NCBI RefSeq assembly: GCF_963678635.1 | Contig: NW_026970971.1 | Span: 1 to 35,260 of the forward strand | From: Symsagittifera roscoffensis | Taxonomy: Eukaryota > Xenacoelomorpha > Acoela > Convolutidae | Direction: 5' to 3' | DNA length: 35,260 nucleotides | Shown: positions 1-10,800 of the stretch, in pieces | Layout: every line of letters begins with the position of its first letter | How positions within the stretch are numbered: the first letter of the stretch is position 1 | Notes under the pieces: model-generated | Seen by the model: the letters and a program-made list of their open reading frames with translations, nothing else | Database searches by the model: none | Told to the model about the DNA's origin: nothing | Program-made: the position numbers and the translations under genes

Positions 1-54
1 CTAGACTCATTCTCAATTTGTCACTCCTTAATGCCTATACACTCAATTCGATTG
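1..54. other. Unique left flank
   Basis: Short AT-rich sequence before the first tandem copy. It does not recur at the corresponding point before the second copy (around 2706-2759), so the duplication boundary lies at about base 55. Nothing else is recognisable in it. Confidence 0.5.
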
Positions 55-2759
55 CTAGTGACTTTATAGTTTAACTATCAATAATAATGACACAAGACAA
101 TAAGTTCCACAAGATTCTATTAAATAGTGACCACGAATCCCTGTATGTTATCAGAGTACAGTTTGTATATAATTTATTCACACTAACCGATTATCGGTCG
201 TAAGATTTGAGAACTAGCACAATATGATGTTATCAGTCAATTTAAAAGATAGTGTACTCACTACCCAATCAAGCACAAATTATGTTGATTTAAAATCAAA
301 GACAAAAAATTTATATATAATGACAGAATATGAATACCTCTATAAAAAAACGTATGTTTATTGTACTTTTAGTCGGTCGCAGTACAATAGTCGAACTTGT
401 TTTTTTAAAGAAAAAGCTTTCCCTGCTTGGTGCTGCACCACACAGACAAAACTTTCAAGGCATTAATTCTCTCAAGTGGGCGTCTATTGCACCCACCGAG
501 TACTGTGTTCCCAATCTGCCTTCGGACTGCCCGAGCTAGACCTACTCAAATCCTCAGGGCAGTCACTTTTCACAAAAACGTATTGGGTTTCAATCCACAC
601 CAATTAATTACGCTCTTTTCAGTTTAGACTTAGTTTCGCGAATATCGGAGTTCGGACCTGTTTTGTTTTGGTCTGGTTTTTATTGAAAGGCAAGTTACCA
701 GTGCAGTCACTGATTCCTAGCCTGTCTGCTAATAACCTAATACCTCTCAATTTAGTCTTTCTTCCGTTTACCTAAGTCCTTTAATAAAATAATACCCCTC
801 CGGATTGGAAAAAAAGGACCCTTGCGGACTAGCAAAATTGAGACCCCTCCGGATTGTGACCCCTCTGAGTTAGCAAATATAAGACCCTCCGGATTGGGAC
901 CCCTCCGAATTTGAAAAAATCTGGACACCTCCGGATTGGGAGCCCTCTGGTTTTGTAAAAGTAGCTTTTCGGAGATTTCCTTCTTTCAACCTATACCCCT
1001 CCGGATACGTTCTCCGATGTATTTTGCTTTTTAAATTAACAAGGAAGGGTATGTAATGCTTTCCTAGACCCTTCCAGATTGAAGTTAAGCCTCTTATTTG
1101 ACAATTCACGCTAACGGTGAAGGGTCTTATCGCTAGCCTAACTTCGGCTCGATTAAGGTTTTCTTGTGCCTTTAGCCTTCCCTTTTCGTCTAGAACAGCC
1201 TTAAGTTACTTTATTCAACCGCTATTACCTTTTGGTAGGGGTGTAAGGGCTTTCCTAAAAAAAATTATAAAACGTGAAGGGTCTACCCTTCCAAATTGGT
1301 GAATATGCTAAAAAAAATCTTAAAAAATTTTCACGCTTACTTTTTCGAAAAACTTTTGTCCCTATCAGTAAGCTTAGCTAATTTCTGGTCTATTGATACC
1401 AAGATCAACTCGATAAGCCAGGTAGTTTCAAAGTTATTAACCGAAACGTCTTTTCTCTAAAGTCAAAAAAAAATTGTCTCTTATAGGTTCCGCCTAAGTT
1501 TTTCCGCAATTCTGTTATTTTCGACCTAAAAATTATTGATCCGAGCTCAGAAGGCCTACACTCTTCTAGTTCAATGCAAAAGACCCGCTCTAAAACGCTT
1601 GAGTTGAAAAAATTTTTGGAAAACTATGCTACCTGTACCCCTCCGGATTGATGAATCCACCAAATCAAACACGTTAAGCTCGATTTCTCTGCAAACCGGA
1701 AGGCTTTCGGGAAGCGTATTTTAAAACTTGTAGATTCACTAGTAGAAGTTGTCCGAACAACAATTTTTTTACTGTTCTAACTCAAAAATTTCAAAAAATT
1801 TTCTGAATTTATATTGTTTTGTTTTCAAAAATCACGAAAAATTGGTTTTTGGTTCCAAAATAGTTCCAACCACTTCCGAACTAATTTAACCGGTTCTATC
1901 TATTATAGTAGGGCAGTTACTATGTAACACACTACTTTAGCGTTTTTTTCCGTTTCAAAAAAAATCGATATCGCAAAAATTGCGACTTGTGGTGGGATCA
2001 AAATATCGCTATTTTGACCCTAAAAACCGGTCTGCTTTCTGTGTTTTCACTGAAAAACGATATAGGAGTATTAATATAGGCTATATAAGTAATAATATTA
2101 GTAATACTATACCCCTCCGGGTTTGTTTAATATCCGAATTAAGGTGCTTAACTCGGATATTCGCAGTTCGGTGAAGGGTCACTACAGTGCAGCACTGTCG
2201 AGCCCCCCACAGATTACTATCTTACTTTTTGACCAAAAGGGATACAAAACTTGTTAACGATACCCAACAGTCGATTGTTGTTGTCGTTGAGCCCCTTCTT
2301 GATGCTCCTTGTACTGCTTGCCGGATCAGTCTTCTCCCAAGACCCCTCCGGATTGAGCGCAAATCAGCTGACCCTTCCGGATTGAACGCAATTTATCATT
2401 AACGTGCTTAAATGCTCAAATCACCCTAAAGTACAAGCCTCACCGTTATAGCTTTATATACCGTTATAGCTTTTTAAGAAATTTTGAGAAAAATTCACGG
2501 TGCGCTTTCCGAAACGAGGCCTAGCTAAACAAGTATAAGGGGCCACTACAGGGATAAATGTGAAATTCGACAAGAATATACGAAAATGCAAAGTCGGAAT
2601 TCGAAATTTTATTGTGACATCGGAGTGGGAAGATAAACAGTTTTAACGAATTAGTGGTCTTAATCGTTCATGTTAACGAACGCGGAAGGATTAATTTGGA
2701 CTTTCATGTTAATTTTAAAAAATTCATTGAAAAAAGAAATACACGTGACAACGTCGAAA
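55..2759 (+). repeat. 2.7-kb tandem duplication, copy 1
   Basis: This 2705-bp block recurs directly downstream at 2760-5466. Both copies start with CTAGTGACTTTATAG and end with ACGTCGAAAC. By eye I find about ten differences, including substitutions at 647/3352 and 859/3564 and an extra T near 4749. No frame is open beyond about 80 codons. The short ORFs occur identically in both copies without recognisable domains, so I do not call genes. The block is AT-rich with homopolymer runs and has many dispersed copies of a CCCTCCGGATTG motif. I found no transposase or reverse transcriptase. It could be part of a non-autonomous foldback element, because an inverted relative lies at 5923-7526. The family is unidentified. 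Confidence 0.9.
794..950 (+). repeat. CCTCCGGATTG motif cluster, copy 1
   Basis: Irregular tandem cluster of a roughly 25-bp unit containing CCCTCCGGATTGG or degenerate forms, separated by A-rich or AGCAAA-containing spacers. The same unit, reverse-complemented and much more regular, forms the array at 7108-7443. Solitary copies of the motif also occur elsewhere in the 2.7-kb block, for example near 1003, 1638, 2109, 2339 and 2370. Its function is unknown. Confidence 0.75.
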
Positions 2760-3405
2760 CTAGTGACTTTATAGTTTAACTATCAATAATAATGACACAA
2801 GACAATAAGTTCCACAAGATTCTATTAAATAGTGACCACGAATCCCTGTATGTTATCAGAGTACAGTTTGTATATAATTTATTCACACTAACCGATTATC
2901 GGTCGTAAGATTTGAGAACTAGCACAATATGATGTTATCAGTCAATTTAAAAGATAGTGTACTCACTACCCAATCAAGCACAAATTATGTTGATTTAAAA
3001 TCAAAGACAAAAAATTTATATATAATGACAGAATATGAATACCTCTATAAAAAAACGTATGTTTATTGTACTTTTAGTCGGTCGCAGTACAATAGTCGAA
3101 CTTGTTTTTTTAAAGAAAAAGCTTTCCCTGCTTGGTGCTGCACCACACAGACAAAACTTTCAAGGCATTAATTCTCTCAAGTGGGCGTCTATTGCACCCA
3201 CCGAGTACTGTGTTCCCAATCTGCCTTCGGACTGCCCGAGCTAGACCTACTCAAATCCTCAGGGCAGTCACTTTTCACAAAAACGTATTGGGTTTCAATC
3301 CACACCAATTAATTACGCTCTTTTCAGTTTAGACTTAGTTTCGCGAATATCCGAGTTCGGACCTGTTTTGTTTTGGTCTGGTTTTTATTGAAAGGCAAGT
3401 TACCA

Positions 3406-4838
3406 GTGCAGTCACTGATTCCTAGCCTGTCTGCTAATAACCTAATACCTCTCAATTTAGTCTTTCTTCCGTTTACCTAAGTCCTTTAATAAAATAATAC
3501 CCCTCCGGATTGGAAAAAAAGGACCCTTGCGGACTAGCAAAATTGAGACCCCTCCGGATTGGGACCCCTCTGAGTTAGCAAATATAAGACCCTCCGGATT
3601 GGGACCCCTCCGAATTTGAAAAAATCTGGACACCTCCGGATTGGGAGCCCTCTGGTTTTGTAAAAGTAGCTTTTCGGAGATTTCCTTCTTTCAACCTATA
3701 CCCCTCCGGATACGTTCTCCGATGTATTTTGCTTTTTAAATTAACTAGGAAGGGTATGTAATGCTTTCCTAGACCCTTCCAGATTGAAGTTAAGCCTCTT
3801 ATTTGACAATTCACGCTAACGGTGAAGGGTCTTATCGCTAGCCTAACTTCGGCTCGATTAAGGTTTTCTTGTGCCTTTAGCCTTCCCTTTTCGTCTAGAA
3901 CAGCCTTAAGTTACTTTATTCAACCGCTATTACCTTTTGGTAGGGGTGTAAGGGCTTTCCTAAAAAAAATTATAAAACGTGAAGGGTCTACCCTTCCAAA
4001 TTGGTGAATATGCTAAAAAAAATCTCAAAAAATTTTCACGCTTACTTTTTCGAAAAACTTTTGTCCCTATCAGTAAGCTTAGCTAATTTCTGGTCTATTG
4101 ATACCAAGATCAACTCGATAAGCCAGGTAGTTTCAAAGTTATTAACCGAAACGTCTTTTCTCTAAAGTCAAAAAAAAATTGTCTCTTATAGGTTCCGCCT
4201 AAGTTTTTCCGCAATTCTGTTATTTTCGACCTAAAAATTATTGATCCGAGCTCAGAAGGCCTACACTCTTCTAGTTCAATGCAAAAGACCCGCTCTAAAA
4301 CGCTTGAGTTGAAAAAATTTTTGGAAAACTATGCTACCTGTACCCCTCCGGATTGATGAATCCACCAAATCAAACACGTTAAGCTCGATTTCTCTGCAAA
4401 CCGGAAGGCTTTCGGGAAGCGTATTTTAAAACTTGTAGATTCACTAGTAGAAGTTGTCCGAACAACAATTTTTTTACTGTTCTAACTCAAAAATTTCAAA
4501 AAATTTTCTGAATTTATATTGTTTTGTTTTCAAAAATCACGAAAAATTGGTTTTTGGTTCCAAAATAGTTCCAACCACTTCCGAACTAATTTGAGCGGTT
4601 CTATCTATTATAGTAGGGCAGTTACTATATAACACACTACTTTAGCTTTTTTTTCCGTTTCAAAAAAAATCGATATCGCAAAAATTGCGACTTGTGGTGG
4701 GATCAAAATATCGCTATTTTGACCCTAAAAACCGGTCTGCTTTCTGTGTTTTTCACTGAAAAACGATATAGGAGTATTAATATAGGCTATATAAGTAATA
4801 ATATTAGTAATACTATACCCCTCCGGGTTTGTTTAATA
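3406..4838 (+). repeat. Left arm of large inverted repeat
   Basis: This part of tandem copy 2 is matched in reverse complement by 5923-7526. Shared landmarks, read inward, are GTGCAGTCACTG, AATAACCTAATA, the CCTCCGGATTG cluster, the run around 3960-4010, and the stretch 4691-4838 (GGGATCAAAATATCGC, TTTCACTGAAAAACGATATA, TACTATACCCCTCCGG). Divergence between arms is clearly higher than between the two direct copies, so the inverted copy is the older event. Tandem copy 1 contains the same arm at about 701-2132. Confidence 0.8.
3499..3655 (+). repeat. CCTCCGGATTG motif cluster, copy 2
   Basis: Counterpart of the cluster at 794-950, offset by exactly 2705 bp. One visible change is GGATTGTGACC in copy 1 against GGATTGGGACC here, which makes this copy fit the unit consensus better. 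Confidence 0.75.
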
Positions 4839-5466
4839 TCCGAATTAAGGTGCTTAACTCGGATATTCGCAGTTCGGTGAAGGGTCACTACAGTGCAGCA
4901 CTGTCGAGCCCCCCACAGATTACTATCTTACTTTTTGACCAAAAGGGATACAAAACTTGTTAACGATACCCAACAGTCGATTGTTGTTGTCGTTGAGCCC
5001 CTTCTTGATGCTCCTTGTACTGCTTGCCGGATCAGTCTTCTCCCAAGACCCCTCCGGATTGAGCGCAAATCAGCTGACCCTTCCGGATTGAACGCAATTT
5101 ATCATTAACGTGCTTAAATGCTCAAATCACCCTAAAGTACAAGCCTCACCGTTATAGCTTTATATACCGTTATAGCTTTTTAAGAAATTTTGAGAAAAAT
5201 TCACGGTGCGCTTTCCGAAACGAGGCCTAGCTAAACAAGTATAAGGGGCCACTACAGGGATAAATGTGAAATTCGACAAGAATATACGAAAATGCAAAGT
5301 CGGAATTCGAAATTTTATTGTGACATCGGAGTGGGAAGATAAACAGTTTTAACGAATTAGTGGTCTTAATCGTTCATGTTAACGAACGCGGAAGGATTAA
5401 TTTGGACTTTCATGTTAATTTTAAAAAATTCATTGAAAAAAGAAATACACGTGACAACGTCGAAAC

Positions 5467-5922
5467 TTCGCGCCAACTGAACGGCGAAGACACAACAACA
5501 TTAGTCTGACACAGAAGAACAAGAGAATTCGTTGAGAGAAGCAAAAAACGGAAATTGTGTGATACTGGGGGACGAGAACTCAATCTGTATTTTATAAACC
5601 CTTAGCTTCCTGGAGATGTCCTGAGTTGAATTCAATTAACATCTAAGTTTATTTTCAGATCATGGAAAGCTAGGAGTTGAGGGAAAGGGTTGATCCATCT
5701 TCAATGGAGATGATGATTTTTGTCTATTGAACAAAAACAATAGTAATATATTAAATAAGTAGTAGCCCTACTTTTAGGAGTGACGTCGTGGTCTGGGGAT
5801 ACTGAGATCCAGCCATGAGCTCACTATTTTTGCATGTAGTTAAGTTAATTAGAGCGCTCTGATCGAAGCCGAAAACTGTAACAATTTTGTCGACCCGAGG
5901 TTAGAAAGACCACCAAAAGAAC
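5467..5922. other. Spacer between inverted-repeat arms, unassigned
   Basis: About 450 bp without a long ORF and without visible similarity to the 2.7-kb block or the satellite. With the 4839-5466 tail of copy 2 it forms the loop of the foldback structure. I see no transposase, tRNA or structured RNA here. Confidence 0.5.
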
Positions 5923-7526
5923 AATTGAACAAACCAGAAGGGGTATAATTTTACTAGTATTACTACTTATACTGCCTATATTAATACTCATATACCGTTT
6001 TTCAGTGAAAGACACAAAAGGCAGACAGGTTTTTAGGGTCAAAATAGTGATATTTTGATCCACACACAAATCGCGAATTTTGAGATATGCATACTTTTTG
6101 AAACGGAAAAAACCGCTAAATTATTTAGTTACATTGTAACTGTACTAGTATAATTAGTGGAACCGGCTAACTTTAGTTCGGAAGTGGTTGGAACCAATTG
6201 GGTACCGAAACTCGATTTTTCTTGATTTTTGAAAAAACGAAAAGCTACAAAATGAGAAAATTTGTTGAAATTTTTGCGTTAAGACAGTAAAAATTGTTGT
6301 TTGGACAGCTTTCAATAGTGAATCGACCGGTTTTAAGACCCGTTTGCCAATAACATTCCGGGTTACAGTGAAATCGAACTTAACGTGTTTGATTTAGTGG
6401 ACTCATCAATTCGGAAGGGTTACAAATAGCATTTTTTTTTGAAATTTTTTTTCAGCTGGGATGTTTTAGATCGAGTTTTTTGCATTGAATTAGAATAAAA
6501 TAAGCCTTTTGAGCTCATATTAAAAAATGTTAGGTCAAAAAGATAAGAATTGCAAAAAAGATAGGCGGAACCTATAAGAGAGAAAATTTTTTGACTTCAA
6601 AAAAAAACTTTTTGGTTGATAACTTTGGAACTACTTGCCAGATCCAGTTGATCTTGGTACCATTAGATCAGTAATTAAGTGAGCTTACTCATAAAGTTTT
6701 CAATTATTCAAAAAAAAGCGTGAAAATTTTTTAAGGTTGTTTTTAGCAAAGTTACCAACTTGCGAAGGTAGACCTTTCACGTTTTGAAAAAAAAAGTTTT
6801 GGAAAGCCCTTATACCCCTACCAAAGGGCAGTAACGGTTGAATAAGGCAATTTTACGCTGTTCTAGACAAAATGACAGGGCTAACGATTCCAGAAAACCA
6901 TAGTCGGTCGAAATTACGCTAGTTAGAAGACCCTTCACAGCTGAGTAGAATAGCAAACTAAGAGGCTTAACTATGATTCGGAAGGTTCTATGGACGGAAA
7001 ATATACCCTTCCTAAATAGTTCGAACAGCATAGCAGCATCGGAGAACGTATCCGGAAAGGTCTCAATTGAATTTTTTAAAAGTCGCGGAAAAGCTAAATT
7101 TACAAACACGGAGGGGTCCCAATTCGGAAGGGTCATATTTTGCCAATCCGGAAGGATCCTAATTTTGCCAATCCGGAAGGGTCCCAATTTTGCCAATCCG
7201 GAAGGGTCCTATTTTTGCCAATCCGGAAGGTTCCCAATTTTGCCAATCCGGGGAGGTCCCATTTTGCCAATCCGGGAGGGTCCCAATTTTGCCAATCCGG
7301 AGGGGATCCCATTTTAGCCAATCCGGAAGGGTCCTATTTTTGACAATCCGGAAGGGTCCCAGTTTTGCCAATCCGGAGGGGGTCCCATTTTAGCCAATCC
7401 GGAAGGGTCCTATTTTTGCCAGTCCGGAAGGGTCCTAATTTTGTCAAAACTTAGGTAGACAAAAGAAAAGTAAATAGTAAAGAATATTAGGTTATTTGGT
7501 GTCAAGCTGGAAACCAGTGACCGCAC
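5923..7526 (-). repeat. Right arm of large inverted repeat (diverged)
   Basis: Reverse-complement relative of 3406-4838. The two arms encode matching, non-functional peptides in their inner parts: minus strand 5845-6069 and plus strand 4692-4880 share features such as FTEKRY and SINIG. This arm is about 170 bp longer, mainly because its 25-bp array has expanded. It ends near CAGTGACCGCAC at 7515-7526, only about 10 bp before the satellite array starts. It may be a terminal or subterminal inverted repeat of an unknown element, or an independently inserted relative. Confidence 0.8.
7108..7443. repeat. 25-bp tandem array (CCAATCCGGAAGGGTCC)
   Basis: About a dozen units of 25 bp, consensus CCAATCCGGAAGGGTCC followed by CAATTTTG, with small variations such as CGGGGAGG, CGGAGGGG and CCTATTTTTG. 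It is the reverse-complement, expanded form of the clusters at 794-950 and 3499-3655. Because 25 is not a multiple of three, translations on both strands give repetitive peptides that cycle through all frames every 75 bp. Those open frames are artefacts of the repeat, not genes. Confidence 0.92.
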
Positions 7527-7807
7527 TAATTCATTTGTGATGCTAAAGCTCAAAGTTGTAATCAAACAATTGGTATCCAGTCATCATTCAGTTCAAAGTT
7601 CCAAGTTTAAAGAGCCTCCAAGTTTAGTTGATGCTAAAGCTCAAAGATGAAATCACAGAATTTCTATCAAGTCACCATTCAAAACAAAGTATCAAGTTAA
7701 AAGCGCCTTGGTTGATGCTAAAGTTCAATGATAAAATCATAGAAGTTTTATCAAGTCAGCGTTCACTTCAAGATTTCAATTTGAAATTTCGTTAGTGATG
7801 TCAAAGC

Positions 7808-10800
7808 TCAAAGATGAAATCAAGGAGATGCTATCAAGTCATCTTTCAGTTCAAAGTTCCATGTTTAGAGAGTCTCAGTTGATGTTAAAGCTAAAAACTA
7901 AAAAATAACTTCAAAGAAGTGATATCAAGTCACCATGCAATACAAAGTATCAAATTAAAAGAGCTCTGGTTGATGATAAAGCTCAATAATGAAAACAAAG
8001 AATAGATACCAATTCATCTTACACTTAAAAGTTCCAGTTTAGAAGCCTTAGTTAATTCTAAAGCTAAAAAATAAACTCAAAGAAAATATATCAAAATGAA
8101 AGAGCCGTAGTTGATGCTAAAGCTCAATGATCAAATCACAGAAGTGGCATCAAGTCATCATTCAATTCAAAGTTTCAATTTGAAAAAGCTTCAGTTGATG
8201 CTAAAGCTTAAAGATGAAATCAAAGAGGTAATATCAAGTCAACATTCAATACAAAGTATAAAGTAAAAGAGCCGTAGTTGATGCTAAAGCTCAAGGATCA
8301 AAACAAAGAAGTGGTATCAAGTCATCATTCAATTCAAAGTTTCACGTTAAAATTGCCTCAATTGATGCAGGAGCTGAAAGATGAAATCAAAGAAGAGCTA
8401 TCAAAAACCATCAATCGAATCATGGTTTCAATTTGGAAAAGCAATAATTGACGCTGAAGCTGAAAGTTGAAATAAAAGAAGTGAAATCAAGTCACAATTC
8501 AAAACAAAATATCAAGTTAAAAGAGCCTATTTGATGCTAAAGCTCAATGATAAAATCACAGAAGTGATATCAAGTCACCGTTCACTTCAAAGTTTCAACT
8601 TGAAAGCTCATAAGTGAAGCTAAAACTCAAAGATGAAATCAAAGAGATGGTATCAAGTCATTTTTCAGTTCAAAGTTCCAAGTTTAGAGAGCCTCAGTTG
8701 ATGCTAAAACTAAACACTAAAAATTTATTCCAAAGAAGTGATATCAAGTCACCATGCAATACCAATTATCAAGTTAAAAGAGGCTTAGTTGATGCAAAAG
8801 CTCAAAAATGAAAACAAAGAATAGGCACCAAGTCATCTTACATTTAAAAATTCCAAATTTAGAGAGCCTTAGTTAATGCAAAAGCTAAAAGATTAAATCA
8901 AAGAAAATATATCAAGCTGAAAGAGCCGTAGCTGATGCTAAAGCTCAAAGATTACATCACAGATGTGGTATCAAGTCACCAATTATTACAAAGTAACAAC
9001 TTACAAGAGCCTTACTTGGTGCTAAATCTCAAAGATGAAAACACAATAGTGGTATCAAATCATCATTCAGTTCAAAGTTTTGATTTAGAAGAGCCTCAGT
9101 TGATGCTAAAGCTCAAATATGAAATCACAGAACAGGTATCAAGTGATCCTTTAATTCATCCTTTTTGATGTTAAATCATCATTCAATTCATTCAAAGGAT
9201 GAAGTTAAGAGAGCCTTAGTTGATGCTAAAAATTGAAGATAAAATCAAAGAATTGATATCAAGTCATCATTCAATTCATTCAACGAATGAAATTAAAAGA
9301 GCCTTAGTTGATGTTAAAAATTAAAAATGAAATTAAAGAGATGTTATCAAGTCATCATTCAATTTATTCAAAGGATGAAGTTAAAAGAGCCTTAGTTGAT
9401 GCTAAGGCTCAAGTATGAAATCAATGAAGTGATATCAAATCAAGTCACCATGCAATACAAAGTATCCAGTTAAAAGAGCCTTAGTTGATGCTAAAGCTCA
9501 AAGATGAAAACAAAGAAGTGGTATCAAGTCTCCATTCAATTCTAAGTTTCAATTTAAAGAAGCCTTAGTAGATGCTTAAACTCTAAGACAAAATAAAATA
9601 AATGATATCAGGTCGCCGTTCAAATCTTTAAAATGATAATTTTAGAAGAGCCTTAGTTGAAGCTAAACCTCGAAGAGGAGAACAAAGAAGTGGTATCAAG
9701 TCATCTTTCAGACCAAAATTTCAACTTAGAAAAGCCTCAGATGATGCTAAAGCTCAAAGATGAAATCACAGAAGTGGTATCAAGTCACCATTCAGTTCAA
9801 AGTTTCAACTTAAAAAGGCCTTAGTTGATGCTAAAGCTCAAAAAAAATCAGAGAAGTGATATCAAGTCATCATTCAATTCATTCAAAGGATGAGGTTAAA
9901 AGAGCCTTAGTTGATGTTAAAAATTGAAGATAAAATCAAAGAATTGATAAAAATTAATCATTCAATTCATTCAAAGGATGAAATTAAAAGAGCCTTAGTT
10001 GATGCTAAGGCTCAATAATGAAATCAATGAAGTGATATCAAATGAAGTCACCATTCAATTCATTCAAAGGATGAGTTTAAAAGAGCCTTAGTTGATGTTA
10101 AAAATTGGAGATAAAATCAAAGAATCGATATAAATTCATCATTCAATTCATTCAAAGGATGAAATTAAAAGAGCCTTAGTTGATGTTAAAAATCAAGGAT
10201 GAAATTTAAAAAATATTATCAATTCATCATTCAACTTATTCAAATTATCAAGTTAAAAGAGCCTTAGTTGATGCTAAAGCTCAAAGATGAAAACAAAGAG
10301 ATGCTATCAAGTCATCTTTCAGTTCAAAGTTCCATGTTTAGAGAGTCTCAGTTGATGTTAAAGCTAAAAACTAAAAAATAACTTCAAAGAAGTGATATCA
10401 AGTCACCATGCAATACAAAGTATCAAATTAAAAGAGCTCTGGTTGATGATAAAGCTCAATAATGAAAACAAAGAATAGATACCAATTCATCTTACACTTA
10501 AAAGTTCCAGTTTAGAAGCCTTAGTTAATTCTAAAGCTAAAAAATAAACTCAAAGAAAATATATCAAAATGAAAGAGCCGTAGTTGATGCTAAAGCTCAA
10601 TGATCAAATCACAGAAGTGGCATCAAGTCATCATTCAATTCAAAGTTTCTATTTGAAAAAGCTTCAGTTGATGCTAAAGCTTAAAGATGAAATCAAAGAG
10701 GTAATATCAAGTCAACATTCAATACAAAGTATAAAGTAAAAGAGCCGTAGTTGATGCTAAAGCTCAAGGATCAAAACAAAGAAGTGGTATCAAGTCATCA

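Larger units (their letters stand above)
2760..5466 (+). repeat. 2.7-kb tandem duplication, copy 2
   Basis: Second copy of the block at 55-2759, in the same orientation and joined head-to-tail: the shared ending CGAAAC at 2755-2760 meets the shared start TAGTGAC at 2761. It is one base longer through a T-run difference. After 5466 the sequence diverges (TTCGCGCC instead of TAGTGAC), which fixes the right boundary. The very low divergence points to recent duplication. An assembly artefact that places two alleles in series is the main alternative. Confidence 0.9.

Noticed and set aside
224-627. Three short ORFs (66-80 codons), repeated at 2929-3332
   Set aside because: They overlap each other in different frames, have no recognisable domain, and recur only because the 2.7-kb unit is duplicated.
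2184-2200. Short palindrome CAGTGCAGCACTG (also near 4890)
   Set aside because: A palindrome of this size is expected by chance in this length, and the second copy is due only to the tandem duplication.
5467-5922. Search for a transposase between the inverted arms
   Set aside because: No open frame of useful length and no recognisable catalytic motif was seen, so an autonomous DNA transposon cannot be claimed.
6810-7393. Several overlapping ORFs on both strands rich in NPEGS, LPIRKGP or RIGKIGTLPDWQN repeats
   Set aside because: They are translations of the 25-bp tandem array in different frames. Open frames on both strands and in shifted registers are expected from a repeat lacking stops, so no collagen-like or antigen-like protein is called.
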